NCBI GenBank assembly: GCA_031283785.1
Contig: JAITBC010000284.1
Span: forward strand, 1-42,169
Direction of reading: 5' to 3'
Length of the DNA stretch: 42,169 nucleotides
Source of the DNA: Tannerella sp.
Lineage (GTDB): Bacteria; Bacteroidota; Bacteroidia; Bacteroidales; Tannerellaceae
Under the pieces are notes generated by a model. That model saw only the letters and a program-made list of their open reading frames with translations. It was not told where the DNA came from and ran no database searches. The translations under genes were made by a program, and so were the position numbers. Positions 16,055-25,043 of the stretch are shown here, in pieces. Numbering within the stretch: the first letter of the stretch is position 1; each line of letters starts with the position of its first letter.

Positions 16055-16234
16055 ATGGAAACAAAAAAGCAAAACAGCGAACATCCGAAGCCGTGTGTCA
16101 TCGCGAACCCGATATACGACACCGTATTCAAAGCTCTCGAGAAAAAGGGAACCGTTATCGAAGAGCAAACCAAAACACTCGAAGAACAGGACAGACAACT
16201 CGCCGAGTTTAAACACCTGCTGAACACAAAATAA
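16055..16234 (+). pseudogene. Collapsed PD-(D/E)XK transposase/Rpn-like gene (N- plus C-terminus)
   Basis: The 59-residue frame joins a start typical of Bacteroidota PD-(D/E)XK nuclease-family transposases (IANPIYDTVFK, residues 16-26) directly to a coiled-coil tail (IEEQTKTLEEQDRQLAE then LLNTK) typical of the C-terminus of the same proteins. The catalytic core of roughly 250 residues is missing, yet the frame is preserved and an intact promoter lies upstream. It is either an in-frame deletion relic or a retained mini-protein. Family assignment rests on the two end motifs; no nuclease activity is possible from this sequence. Confidence 0.55.
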
Positions 16235-16470
16235 TTTACCGTATGCCCCCTCCCCCATGCGCAAGATTCAAAACGCACTCCGGACAGAGAACCGAACGGC
16301 GACGGCACCGTTTAATTTAAAAACACGATGAAGATTTACATGAAATTTGTTGAATTAACAATCGCACACACACATGGAGGCCGGCGGCGGATAAGAACCT
16401 TTCGCAATATTTCATAGAGAAAAAAGATAATTCACTGCAACTTCTTGAAGCACAAACAAAGAACACTGTT

Positions 16471-17796
16471 ATGAAAAAAGGATGTTTTTTACTTCTGGCA
16501 ACCGTATTCCTGATCTATAGCTATCAGGCATACAACGTGATTGAGACTTACGCGAATGATGATATAAAAATCAAACGGTCGGCCGGGCTGTCGGATATCG
16601 CCGCACATGTGATGCCGGTGCTGCTGCCGGCGACGGCCGACGGCGGAAGCATGCGTGACATCAGGCACGTACGCAGAGATGACGACGACCTGTTCCTGCT
16701 CAGCGAAAACAGGCTGCTTCGTTTCGATACCGGCGGGAATTTCATCAACCGTATAGCAAGCGACATAAAGGATGAAAACGATGTGTTCATCGTCGGATAT
16801 GCACTGCATACGGACATGCGCCGGATACTCGTGATCGACAGTCAGCGCAACCTGAGCAAATACGATTACGACGGCAACCTCCTGTCAAAAACCGAAATAG
16901 AACATCCCTGCCGACACAAACTCACCGCCTTCACCTTCCATAACGGATATTTATGGGCAACGGCCGAAACGCTTGTGAAAGACGACGACTGCATCGATTA
17001 CGATCTCCAACACACGCGCCGCAGTGCCGAAACGCCTGCAAAAGACGGCGGACAGCCGGCGCCGCACCTCCTGATCATGCACGACCTCTACCGGTTGGAC
17101 GCCGACATGAAGGAAGTGTCGAAAACAACCCTGCGCATTGCCGGCGACGGCGGTGGTGGCGGCGGCCGTGTCTTCGAGCGTCCGCGCGTCGCAGCACTGT
17201 TTGCCGACGAAGAGGGCATATATGCATATTCGCCGCCTTACGAACCGGATCACCTGATAGAAGACTCGCAGCGTATCATCACGCAGCAAAAGCAATTCCG
17301 GCCTGCGCCGTCGTCGTACGGCAGTACAAATCTCAGGACAACCGCCCGCATTTACCCCGTACAAAAAGGAAAACGATATCTAATATCGGCATGCAGCAGC
17401 CCGGCGACGATTACAGCGACAACAGCAGCAGCGACAGCAGCGGAAACAGCAACAGCGACAGCGACAACAGCGGCAGCAACAGCAACAGCAACAGCAACAG
17501 CGACAGCGACAGCGACGGCAGCAGCGACAGCGGCGACAGCAGCGGAGGGCAGCCACCGGCGGCAGTTCATCTTCTTCTGCTACGACAGCGCGAATTATAC
17601 GGCTTACCTGCTTCCCGACGGGTTCAAGGATGATCTTTTCGGAACAGGATACATCACGGATTTCCAGCCTTTGAACATTTATAACAACGCTTATTACTTC
17701 ATAAAACGGCGGAAAGACGTATCCGTCGAATTACCCGGAGACAGGCCGTCGGACGAAGACAGCCCGGTTTTATTTGTCGTCACCCTTAACACATGA
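16471..17796 (+). CDS. 6-bladed beta-propeller exported protein with repeat insertion
   Basis: A 441-residue protein with an N-terminal hydrophobic signal or anchor segment (residues 5-22) and repeated short beta-strand motifs such as LLRFDTGGNFINRI, LSKYDYDGNLLSKTEIE and DLYRLDADMKEVSKT, as in the NHL/6-bladed propeller proteins common in Bacteroidales. Its C-terminus (DGFKDDLFGTGYITDFQPL) fits that family too. It has a Gly6 run near residue 228 and an Ala/Thr tract of about 50 residues (about 310-360) coded by a trinucleotide microsatellite, inserted before a conserved final blade. Function is unknown; the place is periplasm or surface. It is followed 54 bases later by the aminotransferase. 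Confidence 0.75.
   Translation: MKKGCFLLLATVFLIYSYQAYNVIETYANDDIKIKRSAGLSDIAAHVMPVLLPATADGGSMRDIRHVRRDDDDLFLLSENRLLRFDTGGNFINRIASDIKDENDVFIVGYALHTDMRRILVIDSQRNLSKYDYDGNLLSKTEIEHPCRHKLTAFTFHNGYLWATAETLVKDDDCIDYDLQHTRRSAETPAKDGGQPAPHLLIMHDLYRLDADMKEVSKTTLRIAGDGGGGGGRVFERPRVAALFADEEGIYAYSPPYEPDHLIEDSQRIITQQKQFRPAPSSYGSTNLRTTARIYPVQKGKRYLISACSSPATITATTAAATAAETATATATTAAATATATATATATATAAATAATAAEGSHRRQFIFFCYDSANYTAYLLPDGFKDDLFGTGYITDFQPLNIYNNAYYFIKRRKDVSVELPGDRPSDEDSPVLFVVTLNT
17398..17550 (+). repeat. GC-rich trinucleotide/hexanucleotide microsatellite
   Basis: About 150 bp of ACAGCA, ACAGCG and related triplets lie inside the propeller gene. In frame they code almost only Ala and Thr; the next frame would code Ser, Asp and Asn. 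Triplet expansion keeps the gene in frame, so length variation would be tolerated. Confidence 0.9.
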
Positions 17797-17850
17797 ATAT
17801 TTAAAAAAGTCGTACATTTGTCGCCGGAAAGATAAAACATCAACGTACAC

Positions 17851-19032
17851 ATGAAGATTTACGATTTTGACGAAATTATAGACAGAAAAGGCACCGACTG
17901 CATAAAATACGACCTTCTTGCGGAGCGCTTCGGAGACGGAGACCTGCTGCCGCTCTGGGTCGCCGACATGGATTTCCGCACCCCCGACTTTATTATCGAC
18001 GCACTGAGGAAGCGCTGCCAACACGCGGTTTTCGGATATACCCGTCCGCCGGAAGATTACTATCGCAGCATCGTCGCCTGGAACAGCGAACTGCACGGCT
18101 GGGACATACGGCGCGAATGGCTGAGTTTCATTCCGGGCATAGTACGTGGTATCGCTTTCGCCATCGAACGGTTCACGCAGGAAGGGGATAAGATAATCAT
18201 ACAGCCGCCCGTCTACCATCCGTTCCGCCTCGTACCGTCGAACATGCGACGCAAGGTCGTCTGCAATCCGTTGCGCCTCGTAAACGGCGTCCGGTACGAA
18301 ATGGACTTCGACAATCTGGAATCCGTCATCGACGAGGGATGTAAAATCCTCATCCTGTCGAATCCGCATAATCCCGCCGGCATCGTATGGAGCAAAGAGA
18401 CTCTGCAACGGTTAGCTTCCATCTGCGCCGCAAACGGTATCATTGTCATAGCCGACGAGATTCACTCCGAGATGGTTTATCCTTCCCGGAAGCATTATCC
18501 GTTCCCGACCGTATCAGGCGAGGCGGCGGCGTGCAGCATCACGTTTGCCGCCCCAAGCAAAACGTTTAATATTGCCGGCATCGTAGCATCCTATGCCGTT
18601 GTGCCGGATAAACACTTGCGCGAAGCGTTTTATTCCTATCTGGAAGCCGGCGAATTTAACGAAGGCTCCCTCTTCTCATACATCGCAACGACGGCGGCTT
18701 ATACGTACGGCGCGGAATGGCGCCGCCAAATGATAGACTATGTCGTCGGTAACGTAACGTTCACCGACCGATACCTCAAGCGACACATCCCGCAGATAAA
18801 AGCTTACATGCCCCAGGCATCGTTCCTTGTATGGCTGGACTGCCGGGAACTGGGACTCGATCACGAGGAACTGACCGACCTGTTCCGGCGGCGCGCCCGC
18901 CTTGCGCTCAACGACGGCACCCTGTTCGGCGCCGCCGAAGGCAGCGGCTATATGCGTATAAACGTCGGCTGTCCGCGCAGTACGCTCGAAATGGCTTTGG
19001 AGCAGTTGCGAAAAGCGATCGGCGGCGGTTAA
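17851..19032 (+). CDS. PatB/MalY-type PLP aminotransferase (C-S lyase)
   Basis: A 393-residue fold-type I PLP enzyme of the MalY/PatB subgroup, which usually cleaves cystathionine or other C-S bonds to give homocysteine or a thiol, pyruvate and ammonia. LPLWVADMDF near residue 33 is the subgroup signature. NPHNPAG (171-177), ADEIHSE (201-207) and the PLP lysine in APSKTFNIAG (Lys237) are present. There is no signal peptide. It may be translated from the same transcript as the propeller gene, although their functions look unrelated. It converges with the sulfatase, leaving 100 bases between stops. Confidence 0.9.
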   Translation: MKIYDFDEIIDRKGTDCIKYDLLAERFGDGDLLPLWVADMDFRTPDFIIDALRKRCQHAVFGYTRPPEDYYRSIVAWNSELHGWDIRREWLSFIPGIVRGIAFAIERFTQEGDKIIIQPPVYHPFRLVPSNMRRKVVCNPLRLVNGVRYEMDFDNLESVIDEGCKILILSNPHNPAGIVWSKETLQRLASICAANGIIVIADEIHSEMVYPSRKHYPFPTVSGEAAACSITFAAPSKTFNIAGIVASYAVVPDKHLREAFYSYLEAGEFNEGSLFSYIATTAAYTYGAEWRRQMIDYVVGNVTFTDRYLKRHIPQIKAYMPQASFLVWLDCRELGLDHEELTDLFRRRARLALNDGTLFGAAEGSGYMRINVGCPRSTLEMALEQLRKAIGGG

Positions 19033-19132
19033 ACCACCCCGTTTCCATTTTGAAAAAAACGGCGCCGCGTCAAAAAATAATCGAAATTGTGCCGCCTGGA
19101 ACGACGACGACCGTTTTTAATCGAGGAGGAAC

Positions 19133-21106
19133 TCATCGACGGCGGTGGCGGAAATAATCGTAGCGCACGATTTCGTCCGATATTTCCCATGCGTCTTTCA
19201 AACGCCGTATATCCCCGTCCGAAATACCTGCCGCCGTATCGCCGTAAATTTTGTGACGCGCGTCGACCGCAATACTTTTTTTAGCAGGATCGAAAATACT
19301 CTTCCCCATTCCTTTCCACGCATAATCCGCCAGCCCCAACAGTTCCATCAACGTCGGATAAATATCAATTTGCCCCATTACTTTTCCATAATACATACAT
19401 GCCGGGACAGACGGATCGGCGGCGGCATCACCGCCGCGTCCTCCTTTCCGCAGTACGGCACGCCGCCGGGCTGCCGGGACATTCAGTACGATAAAAGGCG
19501 TAAACGGCGCTTCCGAAACGACACCCTGCCCGGCTTCGCTGTCGCACAGTTTCTTCCTCATATCGACAAGCCCTTCATGGTCGCCCGTAATCACAATCAA
19601 AGTCTTATCATACTCCGGCATTGAACGTACGGCTTCCACAAACAGGCCTAACGCACGGTCCGTATAATTGGCCACCGTCATATAATCGCGCATCACGGAG
19701 GGTATCGCACCGGAAAAATGTACTTCCTTCAGATAATCGGGAAGGACAAACGGGAAATGTCCCGAATACGTCACAATCTGCAACAAATTAGCGCCGCCCT
19801 CCTTCCACACTTCCCCACGGCGGATTTTTTCCATACACTGCCTCAGCAAAGATACGTCTCCCAACTGATGGCGATAATAAGGCCCCACCTTTTCATCCTG
19901 CCTGAAATGGCTTTTCGATATCAGACCGTCATAACCGAAAGCACGGGCAATCACATGCTGATTCCACACCATCGGCTTGTCGGCCGTAAGCGTATAAGCG
20001 CAGGCGGCATCGCCATACTTTTCCTTCATAGCCTTTGCCAGCGAAGGATAAAAAGTATGAGGATATTTCAGGCTGTAAACGCCTATATCAACAGGCAGCA
20101 GGCCGGTATTAAAAATCAACTGGGCGTCGATGGACCGCCCGCCCTTCACCTGCGACAGTACATAAGGAGCATAGAGGGTCGTCGAATCACGTAAAAGACG
20201 GTTCATGCAGGGCATTATCTCCTGCCCTTCGACCGTCCGTTCAAACACCCAGCTTTCGAGCGATTCGGCAAGGATAATGATACAGTTCGTCCGGCATGCC
20301 TCCGTCATAATCAAATTTTCATCAATAACCGGGCTTCCGCCATCCGGCAAAAGCACATCGCCGCCGCCACCACCGGAAACCGCATCTCCGTCAAGCCAGT
20401 TTCCTATACGCCGTTCTGTTTCAGGCGTAAAAATTCCCCTGTCACGGATATAATCGTAATAAACAGATCCTATTACCGTATAAAGAGGCGTTCCGCACGT
20501 GTGAGTATAGGAATCCTGCAACGATTCGTATGCTTTTTTAAATCCTCCTTTTGAAAGCAGCAACACTCCTGCAAACGCCGCGAATATCATCACCGGCAAC
20601 AAATGCCTGCATACTAATATAACAGGCCTGTCTGAATCCGTTTTCTTTCCCGTTTCCCGTTTCTTCAAGCAGAAAACAGCGGCAGCGACCAGCGTCGAGA
20701 GCGGGAACATAACGTCTTCCCAACGCAACGAACCGTATATGCTGTTCGTAAAATCCCGCATGTTAAAAGCAAGCTCGTAACTGCTCAACGGAATGGCGGT
20801 ATAGTACGTGCGAAAATAAATAAGATTCGACACAAGCAGAATCCCAAGCGCCACATCCAGCATCCACATTATAAAAGTCCTGCGAAACAAAACGAAAGGG
20901 ACAGTAAGAATAAGTGCGAATAATATCCCGAATACATACATTTCAGCGTACGAAAACGGACGGAAGGTGGACGTAACGCACCAACAGTAATCAAACCAAA
21001 GTATCTTGAATAAAAACAAAAGAAAAAAACGTACACCCTGCATCTCTTTACAGGGAAAGAAAAATACCGTCACTTTATGAAACGATGAAGAACAAATCTT
21101 ATTCAT
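19133..21106 (-). CDS. LTA-synthase-like membrane sulfatase/phosphotransferase
   Basis: A 657-residue protein with about five N-terminal membrane segments and an extracytoplasmic sulfatase-fold domain, as in LtaS and phosphoglycerol transferases. Metal and catalytic motifs visible are IILAESLESW, KGGRSIDAQLIFN (Ser where Gram-positive LtaS has the nucleophilic Thr), YSGHFPF and ITGDHEG. Such proteins transfer phospho-alcohol groups to lipids or glycans of the envelope; the substrate is unknown. I start at 21106 because a TACTTTTG -7 box at 21147-21154 excludes the longer frame from 21199. A Gly5 run lies near residue 245 and a second GC-rich insertion near residues 575-590. Confidence 0.85.
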   Translation of the reverse strand: MNKICSSSFHKVTVFFFPCKEMQGVRFFLLFLFKILWFDYCWCVTSTFRPFSYAEMYVFGILFALILTVPFVLFRRTFIMWMLDVALGILLVSNLIYFRTYYTAIPLSSYELAFNMRDFTNSIYGSLRWEDVMFPLSTLVAAAVFCLKKRETGKKTDSDRPVILVCRHLLPVMIFAAFAGVLLLSKGGFKKAYESLQDSYTHTCGTPLYTVIGSVYYDYIRDRGIFTPETERRIGNWLDGDAVSGGGGGDVLLPDGGSPVIDENLIMTEACRTNCIIILAESLESWVFERTVEGQEIMPCMNRLLRDSTTLYAPYVLSQVKGGRSIDAQLIFNTGLLPVDIGVYSLKYPHTFYPSLAKAMKEKYGDAACAYTLTADKPMVWNQHVIARAFGYDGLISKSHFRQDEKVGPYYRHQLGDVSLLRQCMEKIRRGEVWKEGGANLLQIVTYSGHFPFVLPDYLKEVHFSGAIPSVMRDYMTVANYTDRALGLFVEAVRSMPEYDKTLIVITGDHEGLVDMRKKLCDSEAGQGVVSEAPFTPFIVLNVPAARRRAVLRKGGRGGDAAADPSVPACMYYGKVMGQIDIYPTLMELLGLADYAWKGMGKSIFDPAKKSIAVDARHKIYGDTAAGISDGDIRRLKDAWEISDEIVRYDYFRHRRR

Positions 21107-21146
21107 AAACAAAATATTCCGCCTGATAATTCTTTTTTTAAGACTG

Positions 21147-21154
21147 CAAAAGTA
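21147..21154 (-). promoter_or_regulatory. -7 element of the sulfatase gene
   Basis: TACTTTTG on the minus strand matches TAnnTTTG exactly and lies 40 bases before the chosen ATG. No clear -33 TTTG is seen. Confidence 0.55.
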
Positions 21155-21308
21155 TAAAAAATATAATGAAGATATATCTGCCATGCAGTAAAAAAACAAA
21201 AAACGCTACCCTCCCTCCCCTGTAAATTTCGTCGGACATTTTTATTCGTCTGCGTATGATTGGAAAATTTCATGTACCTTTCCTCGGTAAAAAAAACTTT
21301 TTATACGC

Positions 21309-21339
21309 TTGGAAATCGCCGGATTTTCATGTAGTTTTG
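21309..21339 (+). promoter_or_regulatory. Promoter of the FKBP gene
   Basis: TTGG (21309-21312), 19 bases, TAGTTTTG (21332-21339) match the consensus; the ATG follows after 26 bases. Confidence 0.8.
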
Positions 21340-21365
21340 CAGCCTGTTGATAAAAAAATAACTTT

Positions 21366-21953
21366 ATGAGAATCTCAAAAAACAAATTTGTATCGGTTAC
21401 TTACGACCTGTACGCAGGAGAAAACGACGAACGGGAACTGATGGAACGCGCCACAAAAGAACGCCCGCTACAATTCATATTCGGCGTCGGCAGCATGTTG
21501 CCGGCTTTCGAGGAAAATATCAAGGAACTCGAACCGGGAGCGTCGTTCCACTTTTCGATCGACCCGGAAAGTGCATACGGCGAATATGATGAAGAACATG
21601 TCGTAGAATTACCCAGAAGCATTTTTGAAGTGAACGGCAAGTTCGACGACAACTATATAAAGGAAGGGGTAACGCTCCCGATGATGACCTCGGACGGGGA
21701 ACGCATGAACGGGTCTGTCCTTGAAGTGAGCGATCTGGCGGTCGTCATGGACTTCAACCATCCGTTAGCCGGAGAAACACTGCATTTCAGCGGAGAAATA
21801 CTCGATGTACACGAACCTGCGGAAGACGAAATTGCATCAATAAACAGAGCCATGTCCGGCTGTTGTTGCGGATGCGACGACGACAGCGATTGCGATTGCG
21901 ATTGCGATTGCAGTGACGGCAGATGCGATTGCAGTTGCAGCAGCAACGGCTGA
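21366..21953 (+). CDS. SlyD-like FKBP peptidyl-prolyl isomerase with Cys/Asp-rich tail
   Basis: A cytoplasmic prolyl isomerase and chaperone of 195 residues. The FKBP core is split by an insert-in-flap domain as in SlyD: VSVTYDLYAG, then FGVGSMLPAFEENI, and after the insert DFNHPLAGETLHF (near 136-148), the SlyD hallmark. The last 35 residues are almost only Cys, Asp, Gly and Ser (for example SDCDCDCDCSDGRCDCSC) and could bind metal, as SlyD tails do with nickel. That tail is coded by GATTGC-type repeats which run past the stop codon, so its length may be unstable. It stands upstream of aroC on the same strand. Confidence 0.9.
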   Translation: MRISKNKFVSVTYDLYAGENDERELMERATKERPLQFIFGVGSMLPAFEENIKELEPGASFHFSIDPESAYGEYDEEHVVELPRSIFEVNGKFDDNYIKEGVTLPMMTSDGERMNGSVLEVSDLAVVMDFNHPLAGETLHFSGEILDVHEPAEDEIASINRAMSGCCCGCDDDSDCDCDCDCSDGRCDCSCSSNG

Positions 21954-22055
21954 GGCAACGGTGATTGCGGCAGCGGGCGACGGATGCGATTGCAGCAACG
22001 GCGACGGCGAGTGAGGCAACGCGGTGATTGCGGCAGCGGCAGCGGCGGATGCCGG
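21866..22055 (+). repeat. GATTGC/GGCAGC microsatellite across the FKBP stop codon
   Basis: About 190 bp of GATTGC, GACGGC and GCAGCG repeats start inside the FKBP tail and continue about 100 bp beyond the TGA. The block TGAGGCAACG...GTGATTGCGGCAGCGG occurs twice (21951-21976 and 22012-22039), the first copy beginning with the stop codon itself. Confidence 0.85.
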
Positions 22056-22078
22056 ATCCGCAGATGTTATTATAACTG

Positions 22079-22094
22079 TTACCCGTCAGGGTAA
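22079..22094. promoter_or_regulatory. Small inverted repeat upstream of aroC
   Basis: TTACCC, four bases, GGGTAA lies about 65 bases before the aroC start. It could be an operator or a weak hairpin. No clear TAnnTTTG promoter is seen for aroC, which may be read from the FKBP promoter. Confidence 0.3.
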
Positions 22095-22160
22095 TATGAT
22101 TCGCGCCCGGATAACGGACGAACGCAAACAGGATTGTATCTAATTTTTTTACCTGATAAA

Positions 22161-23246
22161 TTGAACACTTTCGGAAATATTTTCAGACTGACTTCTTTCG
22201 GCGAATCGCACGGAGCGGCGATCGGGGGAGTAATCGACGGCTGTCCGGCTGCCTGTACGCTTGACCCGGATTTTATCCAAAGCGAGCTGAACAGGCGCAG
22301 ACCCGGACAGTCGGCGTTGACCACCTCCCGCAAGGAGGCCGACAGGGTGGAATTTCTCTCGGGCATATACAAAGGCAGGACGACGGGTATGCCTGTCGGT
22401 TTTATTGTCGGGAACGAAAACCAACATTCCGACGACTACCGTAATCTGGAAGATGTCTACCGCCCTTCACATGCCGATTACGCTTACCAAATGAAATATG
22501 GTATTCGCGACCCCCGCGGAGGCGGACGCAGTTCGGCTCGCGAGACCATCGCGCGATGCGTCGCCGGAGCTGTCGCCAAACTTGTCCTCCGGGATAACGA
22601 CATAAAAATACAGGCCTACACATCACAAATCGGGAATATTCGTCTGGAAGGCTTCTATCATGATTATGACCTTGACAAAACGGAGACAAACGCCGTGCGT
22701 TGCCCGGATGAACGGAAAGCGACCGAAATGGAATCCCTGATAAAAGAAGTAAAGGCGCAGGGCGATTCTATCGGCGGCAGCATCACGTGTGTAATAAAAG
22801 GCGTCCCGCCGGGCGTCGGCGAACCGGTGTTCGGGAAACTTCACGCCGCACTTGGCGGAGCCATGTTAAGCATCAATGCCGCCAAAGGATTCGAATACGG
22901 GGATGGATTCGATGCTCCGCTATACCGCGGCTCCGAACATAACGACGCGTTTTTCAACGACAACGGCCGCATAAACGTCCGCACCAATTATTCGGGCGGC
23001 ATTCAAGGCGGCATATCGAACGGACAGGATATTTATTTCCGCGTGGCGTTCAAATCCGTAGCCACCCTGTTGCGCGAGCAGGACACCGTCGACACGGACG
23101 GCCATGAAACCGTGCTGAAAGCGTGCGGCCGTCACGACCCGTGCGTCATTCCACGTGCCGTACCCATCGTCGAAGCAATGGCGGCAATGACCGTACTCGA
23201 CTATTTATTGCTTGCCGGATTCGCCGGACATGAAAAAACGCTGTAA
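22161..23246 (+). CDS. aroC: Chorismate synthase
   Basis: It converts EPSP to chorismate using reduced FMN, the last step of the common aromatic pathway. From the TTG at 22161 the product is 361 residues starting (M)[17 protein letters not shown], the expected N-terminus. No in-frame ATG exists between the upstream stop at 22092 and this point, so a TTG start is nearly forced (another TTG lies at 22134). Further signatures are [16 protein letters not shown] near 120, the segment [16 protein letters not shown] and the C-terminal [19 protein letters not shown]. It is complete and family length. Confidence 0.96.
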   Translation: MNTFGNIFRLTSFGESHGAAIGGVIDGCPAACTLDPDFIQSELNRRRPGQSALTTSRKEADRVEFLSGIYKGRTTGMPVGFIVGNENQHSDDYRNLEDVYRPSHADYAYQMKYGIRDPRGGGRSSARETIARCVAGAVAKLVLRDNDIKIQAYTSQIGNIRLEGFYHDYDLDKTETNAVRCPDERKATEMESLIKEVKAQGDSIGGSITCVIKGVPPGVGEPVFGKLHAALGGAMLSINAAKGFEYGDGFDAPLYRGSEHNDAFFNDNGRINVRTNYSGGIQGGISNGQDIYFRVAFKSVATLLREQDTVDTDGHETVLKACGRHDPCVIPRAVPIVEAMAAMTVLDYLLLAGFAGHEKTL

Positions 23247-23400
23247 AAACACATCCGCAAGATTGAAAAAGACTGAAATGATCACGCCGACGCTTTTCAA
23301 TCCCGCCACATACATGTCACCGCTCTTAACCCAGCCACCGCAGAGAGGCTATGCGGTGCGGGGCTTTGTGAATCGGGTTTTCTGCCGTGCAGCCGTCTTC

Positions 23401-24882
23401 CTAATCGAAAACATGCGGCAGAGGGGCATTATGAATCAGGTTTTTTCTCACAATACTTTTGTATTCCATATCCACCGGAAAGACCATGTACGGCAACAAA
23501 TTCAATGACGCCGAAGCACGGCTTGCCACATATCTCTCGCCCGTAATATTTTCCAGGGCTTTCCCCAGCAGCGGATCGGTCTCGTCTCCGAAAGGCTTCA
23601 AGTCAAAATAATCTTCCTGTGCCGCCAGACTGCGTTCCGGCGCAAGCCCTCCTGAAAAATCAGGATAATTATTTTTATTTGCATAACGATAGACCATGAT
23701 ATACATGCCCCAGTTCGATATATTCAAATACTGTTCCCGGTTATAACCGGAAGAGCCTTCATAATAATCATCTGCCGCAAGCACATAACCGCCATAATAT
23801 TTCCCGTGCGTCGCCTCCCCGACCAGGACGACGTCCATATACGGCTTAAGGCCTATGATTGTCGCCTCCGATGCGGATGCCGTATTTCCCGTCACAAGCA
23901 CATAAACACGGCTCAGGTCCATATTGACGGACAGCGTATCAATGAAATATTCGTTATTATTCCTTCCATCTTTCTGCCAGTAGCTGTCATACAGGTCGTT
24001 CCATTTCTGTGTAAGGTATATTTCCTTATTCTTTACGACGGCGCGTGGCGCCAGGATGCTGCTCAGGAATTTTGCCGTCACGGCATGGCCGCCGCCGTTA
24101 TAGCGCAGGTCAAGAACGACGTCCGTAACGCCCTCCGCCTTAAAGCCGGCAAACACGCCCGACAGTTCACGCTCGGAGGTATCAACGTAATCCGTATAAC
24201 ACAAATATCCTATTTTATGACCTTTTTTCTCGATGATACGAACCGTATTGACCGGGTTTTCATACATCTTGACGGCAGTCATCTCTATCGAACCGGGCTT
24301 AAGGCTGATATAACCGCCCATATTAACATACCCCAAGTCGAGAGATACGGACGACGAATAGTACAGATCGGCATAATTGGAAGCCGTTATGTCGCCGCCG
24401 TTTATCCCGACAATAATATCCCCGCGCTTCAGTCCGGCCTTTTCTGCCGGAGCGCCCGGATATGTATACAGTATGATCGCAAAATAATTGTCCGTATTCG
24501 AAAACTTACCGCCAATCAACGCATACCCGTAAGTTGTAGATATTCCCTGAAGCGAACTCAGCAAACCGTCGACATCCTCCGTCAGGGCAGACCACTGATC
24601 GCCTTCGTATAAAAGCGTATCAAATAATTCATAGTGTAATTCTTTTTTACCGGAATAGGCACGGTATACATCATATTTATTATATTTTTTCCAGTCGGTC
24701 AGCGCCTCCCACAAATAAACATCCTGCGTACAGTCCACGATAAACTTGTTGATTTTCTCCGGGTCGGTCAGCTTCTGAAGCAAGTCTAAATTCACATCGG
24801 AAGAAACATCGTCTCGGGAACAACCCGACGCCACAAATAACCACACGGCAAACAAACATAAAAATAACCTTTCGCTTTTCAT
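23401..24882 (-). CDS. S41-family C-terminal-processing-like protease, lipoprotein
   Basis: A 493-residue exported serine peptidase. The ATG at 24882 gives a lipoprotein signal peptide with lipobox VASGC (Cys21). A PDZ-like domain (GAPAEKAGLKRGDIIVGING, about 170-190) precedes the S41 core: VVLDLRYNGGGH, the nucleophile in NTASASEATI and the catalytic lysine in VGEATHGKYYGG. It probably sits on the periplasmic or outer membrane and trims proteins; the substrate is unknown. A longer start at 24912 lies too close to a TATATTTA box at 24925-24932. It is divergent from the DUF4783 gene and converges with aroC across 154 bases that hold no gene. Confidence 0.88.
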   Translation of the reverse strand: MKSERLFLCLFAVWLFVASGCSRDDVSSDVNLDLLQKLTDPEKINKFIVDCTQDVYLWEALTDWKKYNKYDVYRAYSGKKELHYELFDTLLYEGDQWSALTEDVDGLLSSLQGISTTYGYALIGGKFSNTDNYFAIILYTYPGAPAEKAGLKRGDIIVGINGGDITASNYADLYYSSSVSLDLGYVNMGGYISLKPGSIEMTAVKMYENPVNTVRIIEKKGHKIGYLCYTDYVDTSERELSGVFAGFKAEGVTDVVLDLRYNGGGHAVTAKFLSSILAPRAVVKNKEIYLTQKWNDLYDSYWQKDGRNNNEYFIDTLSVNMDLSRVYVLVTGNTASASEATIIGLKPYMDVVLVGEATHGKYYGGYVLAADDYYEGSSGYNREQYLNISNWGMYIMVYRYANKNNYPDFSGGLAPERSLAAQEDYFDLKPFGDETDPLLGKALENITGERYVASRASASLNLLPYMVFPVDMEYKSIVRKNLIHNAPLPHVFD

Positions 24883-24994
24883 AGAACATAAAATAATATT
24901 CATTTTTTTCATCTTTTTCGGGTGTAAATATACGAATAAAAAGAAAGTTGACGGTTATTTTTGTGTTTTTTGTGTTTTTGTCCGGAAATATGCC

Positions 24995-25002
24995 TATCTT
25001 TG
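24995..25002 (+). promoter_or_regulatory. -7 element for DUF4783-nadC
   Basis: TATCTTTG matches the consensus, with several TTTG candidates in the T/G-rich run upstream. The gene starts 41 bases later. Confidence 0.65.
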
Positions 25003-25043
25003 TCTTGTCTTACCAAAAAAAGTAAACTATGGAGGATTCTGTT

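Noticed and set aside
16328..16420. Short plus-strand frame starting MKIYMKFVEL
   Set aside because: About 30 codons, no upstream promoter match and no family resemblance; likely chance.
23806..24612. 268-codon frame antisense to the S41 protease
   Set aside because: The protease strand has lipobox, PDZ and catalytic motifs; the antisense frame has none.
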